Assembly: GCA_015179045.1 (NCBI GenBank)
Contig: WHUZ01000014.1
Coordinates: 1,054,001-1,118,000 of the forward strand
DNA: 64,000 nucleotides
Direction: 5' to 3'
From: Kalaharituber pfeilii
Taxonomy: Eukaryota; Ascomycota; Pezizomycetes; Pezizales; Pezizaceae
Part shown: piece after piece, positions 63,480-64,000 of the stretch
Layout: each line of letters starts with the position of its first letter
Numbering within the stretch: position 1 is the stretch's first letter
Program-made: the position numbers and the translations under genes
The notes under the pieces: model-generated
What the model saw: the letters and a program-made list of their open reading frames with translations, nothing else
What the model was told of the DNA's origin: nothing
Databases searched by the model: none

Positions 63480-64000
63480 TTCTCAGTATTTTCCTTTAGC
63501 TTACTTCTTATGACGTGCATTACTCTTTTCATCGACCTTCCCCTATCTATACTATATCCATATTACTTTTTCCTCGCCTATTCTATTGATTGACAAAATT
63601 CACTATGCCACAATGCAAAATAATCGAGCCTCAATAGATCATGAAGCTGGGCCCTTTTTGCTGGACTTAACATGAGGAGGTTCTCTAGGACCTGCAACAC
63701 CGCAGACTGTGCAAAAAGGTATCGCATCCCCATTGGGATTCGAGTGAGTTGATTCATGGACTGCACCCTGGTGTGGGACCGCTGCTCCTGGGGACAAATG
63801 AAGGTTACGCCATTTCGTAAAAACGTGATCAACATGATGGAGCGTGTATTGAAGAATCAAAGCTTTCTAATCCACTGGCAACAGGATGGGCAATGTAGTA
63901 AAGGAAAATACGGAAAAGAACATTAAGGAGTATTGAAGGGAACTTCGAAAATACGGTAGTGTCATCATGTCATTCAATAGAATAGGCGAGGAAAAAGTAA
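63480..64000. other. Window end, nothing assigned
   Basis: No coherent gene or bounded repeat seen to the window edge. Confidence 0.35.

Overview
The window looks like a repeat-rich accessory region of a filamentous ascomycete (Pezizomycotina). A Pezizomycetes-type genome (morel or truffle relatives) is only a guess. Reasons: short GT-AG introns (52 and 65 nt are visible), an EST1-type gene, a PTH11-like rhodopsin-domain receptor, a DUF3435/FluG-domain remnant, fungal Crinkler-like genes, a Tad-like LINE, and repeated C-to-T nonsense changes at CpA resembling RIP (repeat-induced point mutation). Few genes look intact. Most of the sequence is transposon insertions, many bounded by target-site duplications (TSDs) that can be read directly.

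Layout. 1-7 kb: small MITEs, two retroposed LINE 3' tails and a PTH11-like receptor gene (4224-5791, minus). 7.5-9.7 kb: an unknown gene between inverted arms, broken by nonsense codons and a truncated LINE. 9.9-14.6 kb: tail insertions, a hAT-type MITE and two pogo-like elements. 14.8-21.3 kb: 12-bp and 57-bp minisatellites, more MITEs, a gag-like retroposon, and a diverged block duplication. 21.9-26 kb: a Crinkler-like nuclease gene and a kinase-like gene, the latter split by a 72-bp LINE-tail insertion. 27-29.3 kb: an inverted-repeat element with a solo LTR inside. 30.6-34.1 kb: a Harbinger-type transposon with a Myb/SANT-like gene and a transposase, both decayed.

34.17-41.26 kb is a nested stack: a solo LTR holds two hAT-like elements, and the second of these holds a near full-length LINE with two open ORFs. 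41.7-43.4 kb: a second Crinkler-like gene that absorbed a 59-bp LINE tail in frame. 44.8-51.7 kb: remnants of DUF3435, Tc1/mariner and Copia elements, a solo LTR and an unknown RING-like gene. 52-53.3 kb: a coiled-coil gene. 57-59.6 kb: an unknown multi-segment gene and a PIF1/Helitron-type helicase fragment with a Harbinger-derived insertion. 61.1-63.0 kb: an EST1-like gene, the best intact host gene.

Two LINE tail families recur. Tail A reads CCCTGCCATGGCGAAC...GGGGTTATGTGA then poly-A. Tail B reads CCTCGCCATAGCCC...GGCGGCATGCGAGTAATGA then poly-A. Tail B is the 3' end of the intact LINE at 35.6-40.9 kb. Both occur as very short insertions with 7-14 bp TSDs, so target-primed retroposition appears to keep seeding short fragments here, including inside genes.
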